Below, piece by piece: positions 37,783 through 45,484 of a stretch of 64,000 bases of DNA. The stretch is taken from NCBI GenBank assembly GCA_934692675.1, contig CAKUUD010000002.1, positions 124,001 to 188,000 of the forward strand, written 5' to 3'. The notes under the pieces are model-generated. The model was not told where the DNA came from, made no database searches, and saw only the letters and a program-made list of their open reading frames with translations. The stretch's first letter is position 1; each line of letters starts with the position of its first letter. This DNA is from an uncultured Eubacteriales bacterium (GTDB taxonomy: Bacteria; Bacillota; Clostridia; Oscillospirales; Acutalibacteraceae). A program made the translations under genes and the position numbers.

Positions 37783-38733
37783 ATGAATAATTTAAAAGAC
37801 AAAAAGATTATTATCATAGGCGCAGCAGGACACCAAGGATTTGAATATTACAACATGTTAAAAGAAAAATTTGAGATTGTAGCTGTTGTTGATAGTAATG
37901 AAAATATTCTTAACGAAATGTATAGTGGTGAGGATATTTGCAGATGTGTTTCAGCGGCAGACGTACCGGTGGATTTCGATATAGCGTTGGTATGTGTACC
38001 TCATACAATGCACGCAAAAATAACTTTGCCTTTATTGAATTCCGGCAAGGTTGTCATAAAAGAAAAACCTCTCGCCACCTCAATCGAAGAAGCAAATTTG
38101 TATAATGAAAATATGAATTTATTTACTATAGTCCAAAGGCAGTTCAACCCCATGTTTATCAAAGGGAAAGAAAAAATAGAAAGCATCGGCAGGATATACA
38201 ATTACAATTATAGTTATAATTTGCCTTTTGCTGAAATGACAAAAGGGTGGAGAGCAAATTTTGATATCTCTCAAGGAGGCGTCCTCCTGGATATGGGGTA
38301 TCACGTTTTGGATATTTTGCTAACATATTTTGGTAATCCGACATTGGTTGAAAGTTTTCAATCTTATTGCTACCCTCAAATGCAAGATCAATGTTTGGAA
38401 GATTCTATTTCTATACTTATGCTCCACGATGATGGAGTTCAGGGAACGATTAATATTAATAGACATTCTACACAAAAATCAGAAATATTTAAAATTTTAG
38501 GTGAAAATGGCTCATTAAGTATTGAACCTAAAAGAATTAAAATGTATGATAGAAAAGGTAATTTGATTTATTCTGAAGAATTGGATGAAAAGGTTAATCC
38601 AAAACTCGATATGATAACTGATTATATAGAAAATATAGGAAATAAAGAATATTTAAAAAATCACATTATGCACCACAAGGAAATGATAGAAGTAATAACT
38701 AAAATATATAATAAAGCGAGGAAAGTAGCATGA
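37783..38733 (+). CDS. Gfo/Idh/MocA-family oxidoreductase
   Basis: A 316-residue NAD(P)-dependent oxidoreductase of unknown substrate. The Rossmann motif is IIIIGAAGHQGFEYY, the family EKP motif is VIKEKPLATS, and the second-domain signature is GGVLLDMGYHVLDILL. No strong ribosome binding site is seen. It overlaps the Nudix gene by 4 bases, so both probably act on one sugar- or nucleotide-related pathway (inference). Confidence 0.88.
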   Translation: MNNLKDKKIIIIGAAGHQGFEYYNMLKEKFEIVAVVDSNENILNEMYSGEDICRCVSAADVPVDFDIALVCVPHTMHAKITLPLLNSGKVVIKEKPLATSIEEANLYNENMNLFTIVQRQFNPMFIKGKEKIESIGRIYNYNYSYNLPFAEMTKGWRANFDISQGGVLLDMGYHVLDILLTYFGNPTLVESFQSYCYPQMQDQCLEDSISILMLHDDGVQGTININRHSTQKSEIFKILGENGSLSIEPKRIKMYDRKGNLIYSEELDEKVNPKLDMITDYIENIGNKEYLKNHIMHHKEMIEVITKIYNKARKVA

Positions 38734-39356
38734 GTACCGTAACTTTTGAATATACAAATTGGAAAGGCGCCAGAAAATTAAGAACTGTAGAACCTGAAAA
38801 AATTATTTTCGGACTAACTCCTCATATCTCTGAACCAGAATGGCTTTTGGAGGGGGTAGACGTTAAAAAAGGAGAAAAAAGACTATTCGTTTTAAAACAT
38901 ATTCAAAGATTTGCAGACGAAAAAGTTCAAAGATTTTTCTGCGTTACTGTATATGTTAAAAATAAAGATAATAAATTTTTGATGTTACATAACAGAAAAT
39001 TAAACAAGTGGGTTCCTGCTGGAGGAAAAGTGGACAACTGTGAAACTCCTGATGAAGCTGCAGTTAGAGAATGCTTAGAAGAAACCGGCATAAAAATAAA
39101 ACTTGTCGGCGAAACACCTGATATAGAAGGCGGATTGGTGACTCCTCTCGGTTCGCAGTGCAATGTTTTGGAACCTGGTGTAAGAGAGCATGTGGATTTG
39201 ATTTACTACGGAGAACCCGTTGATGATTCCGAGCTAAAAATGTCTGAAAGAGAAGCCTCGGATATAGGTTGGTTTTCGCTTGAAGAAATCGAAAATTTAG
39301 ATACTTTCGATTCAATAAAGTATTGGTCTAAAAAGATTATGAACAAATCAAAATAA
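38730..39356 (+). CDS. WYL-like domain fused to Nudix hydrolase
   Basis: A 208-residue two-domain protein. Residues 1-62 (FEYTNWKGARKLRTVEPEKI, then PEWLLEGVDVKKGEKRLFVL) resemble a minimal WYL-type ligand domain. Residues 70-205 are a Nudix hydrolase with an intact box G-x5-E-x7-RECLEETGI beginning at GGKVDNCE. The WYL-like part suggests ligand-gated activity; substrate unknown. It is coupled to the oxidoreductase by an ATGA overlap. GGAG-type site upstream (GCGAGGAAAG). Confidence 0.85.
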   Translation: MSTVTFEYTNWKGARKLRTVEPEKIIFGLTPHISEPEWLLEGVDVKKGEKRLFVLKHIQRFADEKVQRFFCVTVYVKNKDNKFLMLHNRKLNKWVPAGGKVDNCETPDEAAVRECLEETGIKIKLVGETPDIEGGLVTPLGSQCNVLEPGVREHVDLIYYGEPVDDSELKMSEREASDIGWFSLEEIENLDTFDSIKYWSKKIMNKSK

Positions 39357-39380
39357 ATCTTAAATTTTTTACTTCAATCT

Positions 39381-39466
39381 ATACGTTTCGGTGAAGGGTT
39401 GCGGTTGTGTACGGATAGGCTGGATAGCAAAAACTTTTATGCTTTCAATCCTTCATTTGATCGTAA
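39381..39466 (+). ncRNA. Candidate structured RNA
   Basis: In the 349-base gap after the Nudix gene, GAAGGGTTG (39393-39401) pairs with CAATCCTTC (39446-39454). The helix extends outward by U-A and G-U pairs and by TACG/CGTA (39382-39385 with 39462-39465), and a small AGCA/TGCT hairpin lies inside. A terminator 30 bases later would give an RNA of about 150-170 bases. No known class was recognised and there is no clear promoter. Confidence 0.25.
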
Positions 39467-39495
39467 AAGAAAGAATTAAAAATTGCGTATCAAAT

Positions 39496-39537
39496 CAGTA
39501 TCTTTTCTTTAAGAGGGAAGGTACTGTTTTTTATTTT
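39496..39537 (+). terminator. Terminator downstream of the Nudix gene / candidate RNA
   Basis: A stem of about 13 base pairs with several G-U pairs (CAGTATCTTTTCT with AGGGAAGGTACTG), followed by TTTTTTATTTTT. The bases 39538-39705 after it are AT-rich and hold only the next gene's leader. Confidence 0.75.
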
Positions 39538-39705
39538 TAAAATGAGTCGAAATGAAGCACGATTAATAAAATTATTAAATTATAACAAAATTAAAATTAC
39601 AAAAAAATTGATTTCTTGATTTTTGTCAGTATATATTTTGAGATTTAAATGTTAAAATATAAATATAAGATAAAATTTTGAGGAAGGAACATTGTAAGTC
39701 GTATT

Positions 39706-40443
39706 ATGTTGAAGAAAATTATTAAAATGCTTGTAGTGGCGGTTATTGTTGCTGCCGGTGTAAAAAATTGTGATATTGGAGCGGTTAACCCTCATCAAAT
39801 TCAAAAATCTGTTAGCAATTATCGGAGGGCTTCGTCCGAATTAAGAAATTCCCAGTGCGTTGTTGATGCATCCAGTTTGCGTCTTTTTAAAGTGTTGTTT
39901 AATGGCGGCTCTATCTGGAGGGATGAATTTTTTAAAAAATTTGTGAGTTATTGCTGCGATAGAGTTATTAAAGTTGACAAAATGATTGATAGGAAGATTT
40001 TTTGGGATAAGGAAAGCAATTTTAACGTATACAGTTTTGTTGATTTGAGAGACGGAATTTTTAGATCGGATGAAAGAGTTTGTTTGCTTTTTTATGATAA
40101 ATCGCCCTATAAATTTTCTTCGGGTTCTCCTATGAAGTATGATGTTATAGCTGTTAGATTGCCCGATGAAATCAATGTTGAGCCCGGAAAGGAGTATTTC
40201 CCCGGCGAGGGAGATTTTATAGCTAAATTTGTTGAAGAACACATGCTTACGAAGTCTTATATATGTATTTCGAATGATAAGTGGATGGTGTTTTTTACAG
40301 ATGATTTTTGTAAAAATCATCCCGGATTAGAAGAGGTTGAGGGCTTTGAAAAAGGCTTTAATAGGATGCTCGCCTTGTTATATAATAGGAAGTATGGCAG
40401 TTTGTCAATGAGCTTGTTCTATAAACACAATAAAATTGATTAA
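39706..40443 (+). CDS. Secreted protein of unknown function
   Basis: A 245-residue protein with an N-terminal signal peptide (KKIIKMLVVAVIVAAGVKNC; a Cys follows but not in a good lipobox). The mature part has several Cys (SQCVVD, CCDR, CLLF, YICI, CKNH) and ends in a Phe/Tyr-rich stretch. No family recognised. A GAGGAAGG stands unusually far (17 bases) from ATG 39706. It is a single-gene unit with its own terminator. Confidence 0.65.
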   Translation: MLKKIIKMLVVAVIVAAGVKNCDIGAVNPHQIQKSVSNYRRASSELRNSQCVVDASSLRLFKVLFNGGSIWRDEFFKKFVSYCCDRVIKVDKMIDRKIFWDKESNFNVYSFVDLRDGIFRSDERVCLLFYDKSPYKFSSGSPMKYDVIAVRLPDEINVEPGKEYFPGEGDFIAKFVEEHMLTKSYICISNDKWMVFFTDDFCKNHPGLEEVEGFEKGFNRMLALLYNRKYGSLSMSLFYKHNKID

Positions 40444-40450
40444 AATATAA

Positions 40451-40480
40451 AAAGAAGCTTTTAAAACAAGCTTCTTTTTG
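40451..40480 (+). terminator. Terminator of the secreted orphan
   Basis: Perfect 10-base stem AAAGAAGCTT / AAGCTTCTTT with a 7-base loop and T tail. Confidence 0.85.
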
Positions 40481-40492
40481 CGCAAATAAAAT

Positions 40493-40512
40493 CCCTTTGA
40501 AAACTCAAAGGG
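40493..40512 (-). terminator. Terminator of the ireB transcript
   Basis: Perfect 8-base stem CCCTTTGA / TCAAAGGG with a 4-base loop; on the minus strand ATTTTATTT follows. Confidence 0.7.
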
Positions 40513-40548
40513 AAACGAATTGTAGATTTGTATGAGCAGACAATTGTT

Positions 40549-40794
40549 TTAGTTGGTTAAATAGAATTTTATTAAAGTTTTAAGAAATTCATACCTGTCT
40601 ATCTTTTTTATTAAGTTTCTTGCATCTTTATGAGTAGTTATATAAGTTGGATCCTCAGAAAGAATATATCCTACTATTTGATTGATAGGATTGTATCCTT
40701 TTTCGAGCAGTGCATCGTATACTTTTGTTAAAATTAGTTTTGTGCTGATTTCTCTGTCGTCGTTTAGAGAAAATGTCATTGTTTTATCAGACAT
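40549..40794 (-). CDS. ireB: IreB family regulatory phosphoprotein
   Basis: An 81-residue UPF0297 (YrzL/IreB) protein. It matches the family from MTFSLNDD, through [20 protein letters not shown], to [18 protein letters not shown] and the [13 protein letters not shown] end. In Enterococcus IreB is phosphorylated by the PASTA kinase IreK. AGAGGTGA precedes the ATG. Confidence 0.94.
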   Translation of the reverse strand: MSDKTMTFSLNDDREISTKLILTKVYDALLEKGYNPINQIVGYILSEDPTYITTHKDARNLIKKIDRYEFLKTLIKFYLTN

Positions 40795-40854
40795 ATTATC
40801 ACCTCTGGTTTAATATGATACAAGATTTTAAAATTAAAATCAATACTTTTATTT

Positions 40855-41298
40855 TTATACCAATTCTTTCAAAGATTGGAGAGCTAAGAAATAACTTTTT
40901 TTGCCAAATCCTACGATTTGTCCTACACATACGTCTGATATTACGCACTTATGCCTAAAATCTTCTCTAGAAAAAATATTTGTCATATGTGCCTCTACGA
41001 AGGGTATTTTCACAAAGGATATAGCATCTCTCAAAGCGTAACTGTAATGTCCCAGCGCTCCGGGATTTATTACCACTCCGTCATATTTTTCTTTGGCCTC
41101 ATGAATTTTATCAATTAAAGCGCCTTCCCAATTGCTTTGAAATACTTCACAATTAAATCCGATAGTTTCTCCATAGGAAATGATCTGCGATTTTATGCTT
41201 TCCGCAGTTTCTTCTCCGTAAATTCCTTTTTCTCGAATGCCGGTCATATTTAAATTCGGCCCTAAAATTATAAGTATATTTTTTTTCTTCATTTTCAT
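40855..41298 (-). CDS. aroQ: 3-dehydroquinate dehydratase, type II
   Basis: Shikimate-pathway enzyme, 147 residues. It has ILIILGPNLNMTGIREKGIYG (with the catalytic Tyr and Arg loop), INPGALGHYSYALRDA (catalytic His) and VEAHMTNIFSREDFRH. The start at 41298 overlaps the upstream gene's stop (ATGA); an in-frame ATG at 41292 is better spaced from AAGGTGA. Confidence 0.95.
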   Translation of the reverse strand: MKMKKKNILIILGPNLNMTGIREKGIYGEETAESIKSQIISYGETIGFNCEVFQSNWEGALIDKIHEAKEKYDGVVINPGALGHYSYALRDAISFVKIPFVEAHMTNIFSREDFRHKCVISDVCVGQIVGFGKKSYFLALQSLKELV

Positions 41299-41825
41299 TC
41301 ACCTTTTAAAGAATAGGTTTTTAAATTTATTTTTTTGTCTTTTAGTATCCTATTTTTTATGGGTATTTCTAAAAATCTTTTTAATTTTAACATAAATGTT
41401 TTGCTTTCGCTCACAGGTTCGACTAATATAGATTTTATTCCAAGAAAATTTGCTCCCATGATGTCTGTGAAAATTTGATCTCCTATAATTGCGATTTCTG
41501 ATTTTGGAATTCCCAATTCGTCTATTGCTTTATGAAATCCGTAGCTAAATGGTTTCATTCCGAAAGAAATATAGGGCAGACCAAGTAATTTTGCAAAGGA
41601 TTCCACTCTTTTTTTGAAATTATTAGAAACTAAAATTAATTTTATGCCATTTTGTTGTATGGATTTTATCCAAAATTCAATGCCTTCATTGGGAGTGGAG
41701 CATTTATGCGGTGTTAAAGTATCATCTATATCAAGAATTATTCCGTGTATATTTAATTTTTTTAAAGTGGCTACGTCGATGTCATTTGCCTTATTTATGT
41801 AGTAAGATGGGTAGAAAATTGCCAT
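41295..41825 (-). CDS. yqeG: YqeG family HAD phosphatase
   Basis: HAD-superfamily class IIIA phosphatase, 176 residues. The nucleophile motif is ILDIDDTLTPH, followed by LVSNN (motif II) and AIIGDQIFTDIMGA (motif III/IV). It resembles phosphatidylglycerophosphatase-like YqeG proteins. ATG 41825 follows CGGAGGT; the frame is open to 41885 but that part lies in the terminator. Coupled to aroQ. Confidence 0.9.
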   Translation of the reverse strand: MAIFYPSYYINKANDIDVATLKKLNIHGIILDIDDTLTPHKCSTPNEGIEFWIKSIQQNGIKLILVSNNFKKRVESFAKLLGLPYISFGMKPFSYGFHKAIDELGIPKSEIAIIGDQIFTDIMGANFLGIKSILVEPVSESKTFMLKLKRFLEIPIKNRILKDKKINLKTYSLKGE

Positions 41826-41857
41826 GAACAGACCTCCGAAAAAGTTAAATTGTAAAT

Positions 41858-41898
41858 ATATTTCCCCCTCAAGTTTATGTGACATGAGGGGGAAATAT
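41858..41898 (-). terminator. Hairpin terminator after rpsU
   Basis: A 14-base stem centred on TTTCCCCCTCA / TGAGGGGGAAA with a 13-base loop. The downstream T-run on the minus strand is weak, so some read-through into yqeG is likely. Confidence 0.65.
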
Positions 41899-41920
41899 TA
41901 AATCAGAAATATCAGCCTGA

Positions 41921-42250
41921 TTACCATCTGTTGCCGTTAAATCTATTGTTTTTCTTATGTCTTCTTGCTGCTTTAGATTTTTTCTTACGTTTTACGGAGG
42001 GTTTATCATACGCTTCTCTTTTTCTTACTTCGGAAATTATTCCCGAACTTTGTCTTTTGAATTTTCTGAGGGCACTTTCCAAAGATTCAGCTTTTTTAGC
42101 CGGGGCTCTTTGTTCGCCGTTTTCTTCAGTTTCTGAAGGTGTTTGTTCGGCTTCTAAAGAATTTACCTCTTCGATTTTTTCAGTTGAAGATTCTGGTTTA
42201 TCACTTGATTCAACAGAATTCCCTTCTCCAACTTTAATTTCCTCTGCCAT
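41921..42250 (-). CDS. rpsU: 30S ribosomal protein S21 with acidic insertion
   Basis: A 109-residue protein whose C-terminal half is S21: [14 protein letters not shown] (54-67), [20 protein letters not shown] and AARRHKKN. Ordinary S21 is 58-70 residues. Here the typical S21 opening ([12 protein letters not shown], 4-15) is followed by about 38 acidic, Ser/Glu-rich residues before the helical core. The start at 42250 has a perfect GGAGGG site and a good promoter, so the long form appears genuine. Confidence 0.92.
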   Translation of the reverse strand: MAEEIKVGEGNSVESSDKPESSTEKIEEVNSLEAEQTPSETEENGEQRAPAKKAESLESALRKFKRQSSGIISEVRKREAYDKPSVKRKKKSKAARRHKKNNRFNGNRW

Positions 42251-42336
42251 TTATTTCCCTCCTATCGTTTATGGTTTCGTATGTAATAAGACGTCTTTAT
42301 TGTGGTATAGCACTACGATTATAACACACAACCGAT

Positions 42337-42366
42337 ATTATATACCATATAACGATTGGTTGTCAA
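42337..42366 (-). promoter_or_regulatory. Promoter of rpsU
   Basis: Minus strand TTGACA (42361-42366), 18-base spacer, TATAAT (42337-42342), about 87 bases before the start. Confidence 0.7.
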
Positions 42367-42429
42367 GAACTAACTTTTTTATTTTTGTAAGATTTTATAT
42401 TCATCTTTTGACCCTAAAAGCGAATACTA

Positions 42430-42458
42430 TTTACATTGTAAATTTTAACATATATAAT
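42430..42458 (+). promoter_or_regulatory. Promoter of the polysaccharide cluster
   Basis: TTTACA (42430-42435), 17-base spacer, TATAAT (42453-42458), 46 bases before the first glycosyltransferase. Confidence 0.7.
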
Positions 42459-42504
42459 AAGAGATAGTAAAAAAGCTTTTAAAATAAATTTATGAGGTAA
42501 AGTT

Positions 42505-43497
42505 ATGGACCTAAAAAAAGTTTCGGTTATTATTCCTATACTAAATGAAGAGCGATATATAAAGGGTTGTTTGGATTCTTTGATGGAGCAGGACTACCCC
42601 AAAGAATTTTTGGAAATTATACTCGTAGACGGATTGTCCGACGACAAAACTCTCGATATAATAAAGGATTATATAAAAAAATATCCGTTTATAAAATTGT
42701 ATATGAATTCTCATAGAACAGTTCAATATGCTATGAATATAGGAATAAGTAACGCCACAGGAGAATATATTGTCCGTATGGATGCTCACGCATGGTACGC
42801 AAATGATTATATAAGTATGTGTGTTAAGTATCTTCAAAAAACAAAAGCTCAAAATGTTGGCGGCACGACAGTAGTTCGAGGCAAAAATAAAATGCAAAAA
42901 GTTATTGCGGCGGCTTATCATTCTCCGTTTGCTCTCGGAGGAAGTAAACATTATAACGAAGGCTTTGAAGGGTACGCCGACACAGTAGCTTGGGGCGCAT
43001 TCGAAAGAAGATATTTAATAGAGCTAGGAATGTATGATGAAAGACTCCCACGTAGTGAAGATGATGACTTGAATTTTAGGATTGAAAAGGCCGGAGGCAA
43101 GATTTTTATAACTCCTAAAATAAAAAGCATTTATTATCCAAAAGAAAATTTATCAAAGCTTTTCAAGCAGTATTTCGATTATGGTACCTGGAAAGTTGCC
43201 GTTATAAAAAAACACCATAGGCCTTCGAGAATAGTTCATTTGATACCTATGCTTTTCGTACTGTTCATAATTTTGTTTGGAGCGTTGTCATTTTGCTCTG
43301 GTTTAATTGCAGATATATTTTTTGGCGTAATGTCAATTTATTTTATGCTCGATATTTATTTTTCATTTAATAACAAGTACGCAAAAAAATTCAGCGATAA
43401 AATTCTTTTAACTATAACTCATTTTGTTATCCATATTTCGTATGGATTGGGATTTTGGAAGGGAATTTTTAAGTTTATGAATTTAAAATGGGATTAA
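42505..43497 (+). CDS. Family 2 glycosyltransferase, ExoA-like
   Basis: A 330-residue membrane glycosyltransferase. The GT-A domain opens SVIIPILNEERYIKGCLDSL with the metal-binding MDAHAWY (DxD-like) and AVA-type RSEDDDLNFR. Two hydrophobic helices follow (about 248-310). Closest in layout to ExoA of succinoglycan synthesis. First gene of the surface-polysaccharide cluster. Confidence 0.88.
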   Translation: MDLKKVSVIIPILNEERYIKGCLDSLMEQDYPKEFLEIILVDGLSDDKTLDIIKDYIKKYPFIKLYMNSHRTVQYAMNIGISNATGEYIVRMDAHAWYANDYISMCVKYLQKTKAQNVGGTTVVRGKNKMQKVIAAAYHSPFALGGSKHYNEGFEGYADTVAWGAFERRYLIELGMYDERLPRSEDDDLNFRIEKAGGKIFITPKIKSIYYPKENLSKLFKQYFDYGTWKVAVIKKHHRPSRIVHLIPMLFVLFIILFGALSFCSGLIADIFFGVMSIYFMLDIYFSFNNKYAKKFSDKILLTITHFVIHISYGLGFWKGIFKFMNLKWD

Positions 43498-43521
43498 ATT
43501 TTTAAAAAGAAGGTTTGACAG

Positions 43522-44382
43522 ATGGCTAACATTGAAAACAAAGACGAGTGTATAAATTTATCTCCAGAACAGCTCAGAAAATTGCAGTTAAAAGGTCTTG
43601 AAATTTTATTGTACTTCAAGGAATTTTGTGACAAGCACGGACTGCTGTTTTATTTTTGCGGTGGGTGTTGTATAGGAGCGATCAGACACGAAGGTTTTAT
43701 ACCTTGGGATGATGATGTGGATGTTTTTATGCCTAGAGATGATTATGAAAAATTATTTTTGCTTTGGGATGAATATGCGGATAAAAAAAGATATTCATGT
43801 AATAGAACCACAAAAGAAAAATATATGGGAAACATAATGACGACTATAACCGATAATAACACCGAAGTTGTGCGCCCTTGGCAAAAAGGTAAAGATGGCC
43901 CATGTGGTGTTATGATAGATGTTTTGCCGTTAGATGGTTGCGCGCCCTCAGGAATTAAAAGAAAAATTCAAATGATGTGGAGCATGATATTCTCGCTTTA
44001 TTGCTCGAAAATGGTTCCTACAAATCACGGGAAATTGATTTCAGTAGTTTCTAGAATTCTTTTGAAACTTGTCCCGGGTGATAATCTCAAATACAAATTA
44101 TGGAAATTTGCCGAAAAACAAATGTCTAAGTATAAAATAAAAGACTCTAAGTATATTACGGAGCTCTGTGCCGGTCCGGGGTACATGAAAAATGAGTACC
44201 CTAAGGAAATATTTGACCATGCAGTATATAAAAAATTTGAAGGGCATATGTTACCTCTTCCGGTGGGGTATGATAAATACCTAAAGATTGCTTTTGGTGA
44301 TTATATGAAACTTCCGCCGAAAGATAAGCAAGTTGCCCACCATGATATAATTTATATGAACTTAGAAAAAGGAGAAAACTAG
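43522..44382 (+). CDS. LicD-family phosphotransferase
   Basis: A 286-residue LicD protein, a family that transfers phosphocholine, phosphoribitol or similar groups onto glycans. Family features are LLYFKEFCDKHGL, FCGGCCIGAIRHEGFIPWDDDVDV (catalytic Asp cluster) and MPRDDYEKL. With tarI and tarJ beside it, ribitol-phosphate transfer is a plausible role (inference). Confidence 0.88.
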   Translation: MANIENKDECINLSPEQLRKLQLKGLEILLYFKEFCDKHGLLFYFCGGCCIGAIRHEGFIPWDDDVDVFMPRDDYEKLFLLWDEYADKKRYSCNRTTKEKYMGNIMTTITDNNTEVVRPWQKGKDGPCGVMIDVLPLDGCAPSGIKRKIQMMWSMIFSLYCSKMVPTNHGKLISVVSRILLKLVPGDNLKYKLWKFAEKQMSKYKIKDSKYITELCAGPGYMKNEYPKEIFDHAVYKKFEGHMLPLPVGYDKYLKIAFGDYMKLPPKDKQVAHHDIIYMNLEKGEN

Positions 44383-44384
44383 CT

Positions 44385-44753
44385 TTGAAAAAGGCATTTT
44401 TAATATGGATTTTCACGATTTTGGGATGTGTTTCTATTTTTGTAGTGACTTTGTGTTTTGGAAAAGCGCAGAAAGTGAATTGTGAGATAGAGCAAGAAGA
44501 TTTTTCTTTTTTGTTAGCGCGTGGCGAATTTAAAGGAGGAAGTTTAAATTCACCTGAGCCCGATGAAAATTCAGCGAGTAAACATTTTGTGTATATAAAA
44601 GAAAATATTATAGGTAAATATTCGGGGAATTATGATACTATAGAAAAAATAAAAGAATATTTGTCTGAAAATTATGGTAAAATTATATCTGTCGAAAACA
44701 ACGGGTATGCCTTCGTGGGGCTTGGTTGGATTTTTAAGCAATTTAAAATTTAG
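44385..44753 (+). CDS. Small exported or membrane-anchored protein
   Basis: A 122-residue protein with an N-terminal hydrophobic segment (6-27) that could be a signal anchor; Cys 15 lies inside it, not in a lipobox. TTG start behind GGAGA. No family recognised. It lies between licD and tarI in the cluster. Confidence 0.6.
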   Translation: MKKAFLIWIFTILGCVSIFVVTLCFGKAQKVNCEIEQEDFSFLLARGEFKGGSLNSPEPDENSASKHFVYIKENIIGKYSGNYDTIEKIKEYLSENYGKIISVENNGYAFVGLGWIFKQFKI

Positions 44754-44764
44754 GAGGTAAAAAT

Positions 44765-45484
44765 ATGATATTTGGAGCGATAGTAGCCGGAGGAATAGGG
44801 AGTAGAATGAAAAGCTATGATTTTCCTAAACAATTTCTCCCTTTGGGTCCTTCAGGAAAACCAATCATAATTCATACTTTAGAAAAATTTTTGCTTTGCA
44901 AGCGTCTGGATTATATTTATGTTGGTGTGCATAAGGACTGGACGGATTATGCGGAAGAATTACTGGATAAATATGATTTAAATTCTGACAGAATTTTTGT
45001 GGTTGAAGGGGGCAAGGATCGAAATCTTACAATACTAAACATAATAAATTCTATCGAAAAAAATCACGGAGAAAGCAGCGAACATATTATAGTAACTCAT
45101 GACGCGGTTAGACCATTCCTTACAGTTAAAATGATAGAGGATAATATCGATGCTGCCATTGAGTGCGGTGGATGTGACACAGTTGTTTCGGCAATTGATA
45201 CCATAATAGAGTCCAAGGATGGTGATACTATATCTTCGATTCCGAACAGGAATTATATGTATCAGGGTCAAACTCCTCAAAGCTTTAATATGTCCAAACT
45301 CAAAAAATTCTATAACGAACTGACTGAAGAAGAAAAAGCTGTTTTGACAGACGCTTGTAAAATATTTTTATTTAAAAATCAACCGATTAAGCTTGTTCCG
45401 GGCGATACTTTCAATATAAAAATAACTACTTTAAGCGATTATAAAATAGCTTCTGCTATAGTTGGGGGAAATTTAATTGATTAA
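44765..45484 (+). CDS. tarI: Ribitol-5-phosphate cytidylyltransferase (TarI/IspD family)
   Basis: Makes CDP-ribitol, a donor for wall polymers. The 239-residue nucleotidyltransferase has AIVAGGIGSRM, HDAVRPFLT and NYMYQGQTPQSF. IspD is similar, but adjacency to a TarJ-like dehydrogenase favours TarI. It overlaps tarJ by 8 bases. Confidence 0.85.
   Translation: MIFGAIVAGGIGSRMKSYDFPKQFLPLGPSGKPIIIHTLEKFLLCKRLDYIYVGVHKDWTDYAEELLDKYDLNSDRIFVVEGGKDRNLTILNIINSIEKNHGESSEHIIVTHDAVRPFLTVKMIEDNIDAAIECGGCDTVVSAIDTIIESKDGDTISSIPNRNYMYQGQTPQSFNMSKLKKFYNELTEEEKAVLTDACKIFLFKNQPIKLVPGDTFNIKITTLSDYKIASAIVGGNLID

Noticed and set aside
35139..39356. Prophage or conjugative element around the serine recombinase
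   Set aside because: No capsid, terminase, tail, relaxase or replication gene is present, and no flanking repeats could be identified by eye.
44765..45484. IspD of the MEP isoprenoid pathway
   Set aside because: The family is the same, but overlap with a TarJ-like dehydrogenase and the LicD neighbourhood favour TarI; IspD remains possible.
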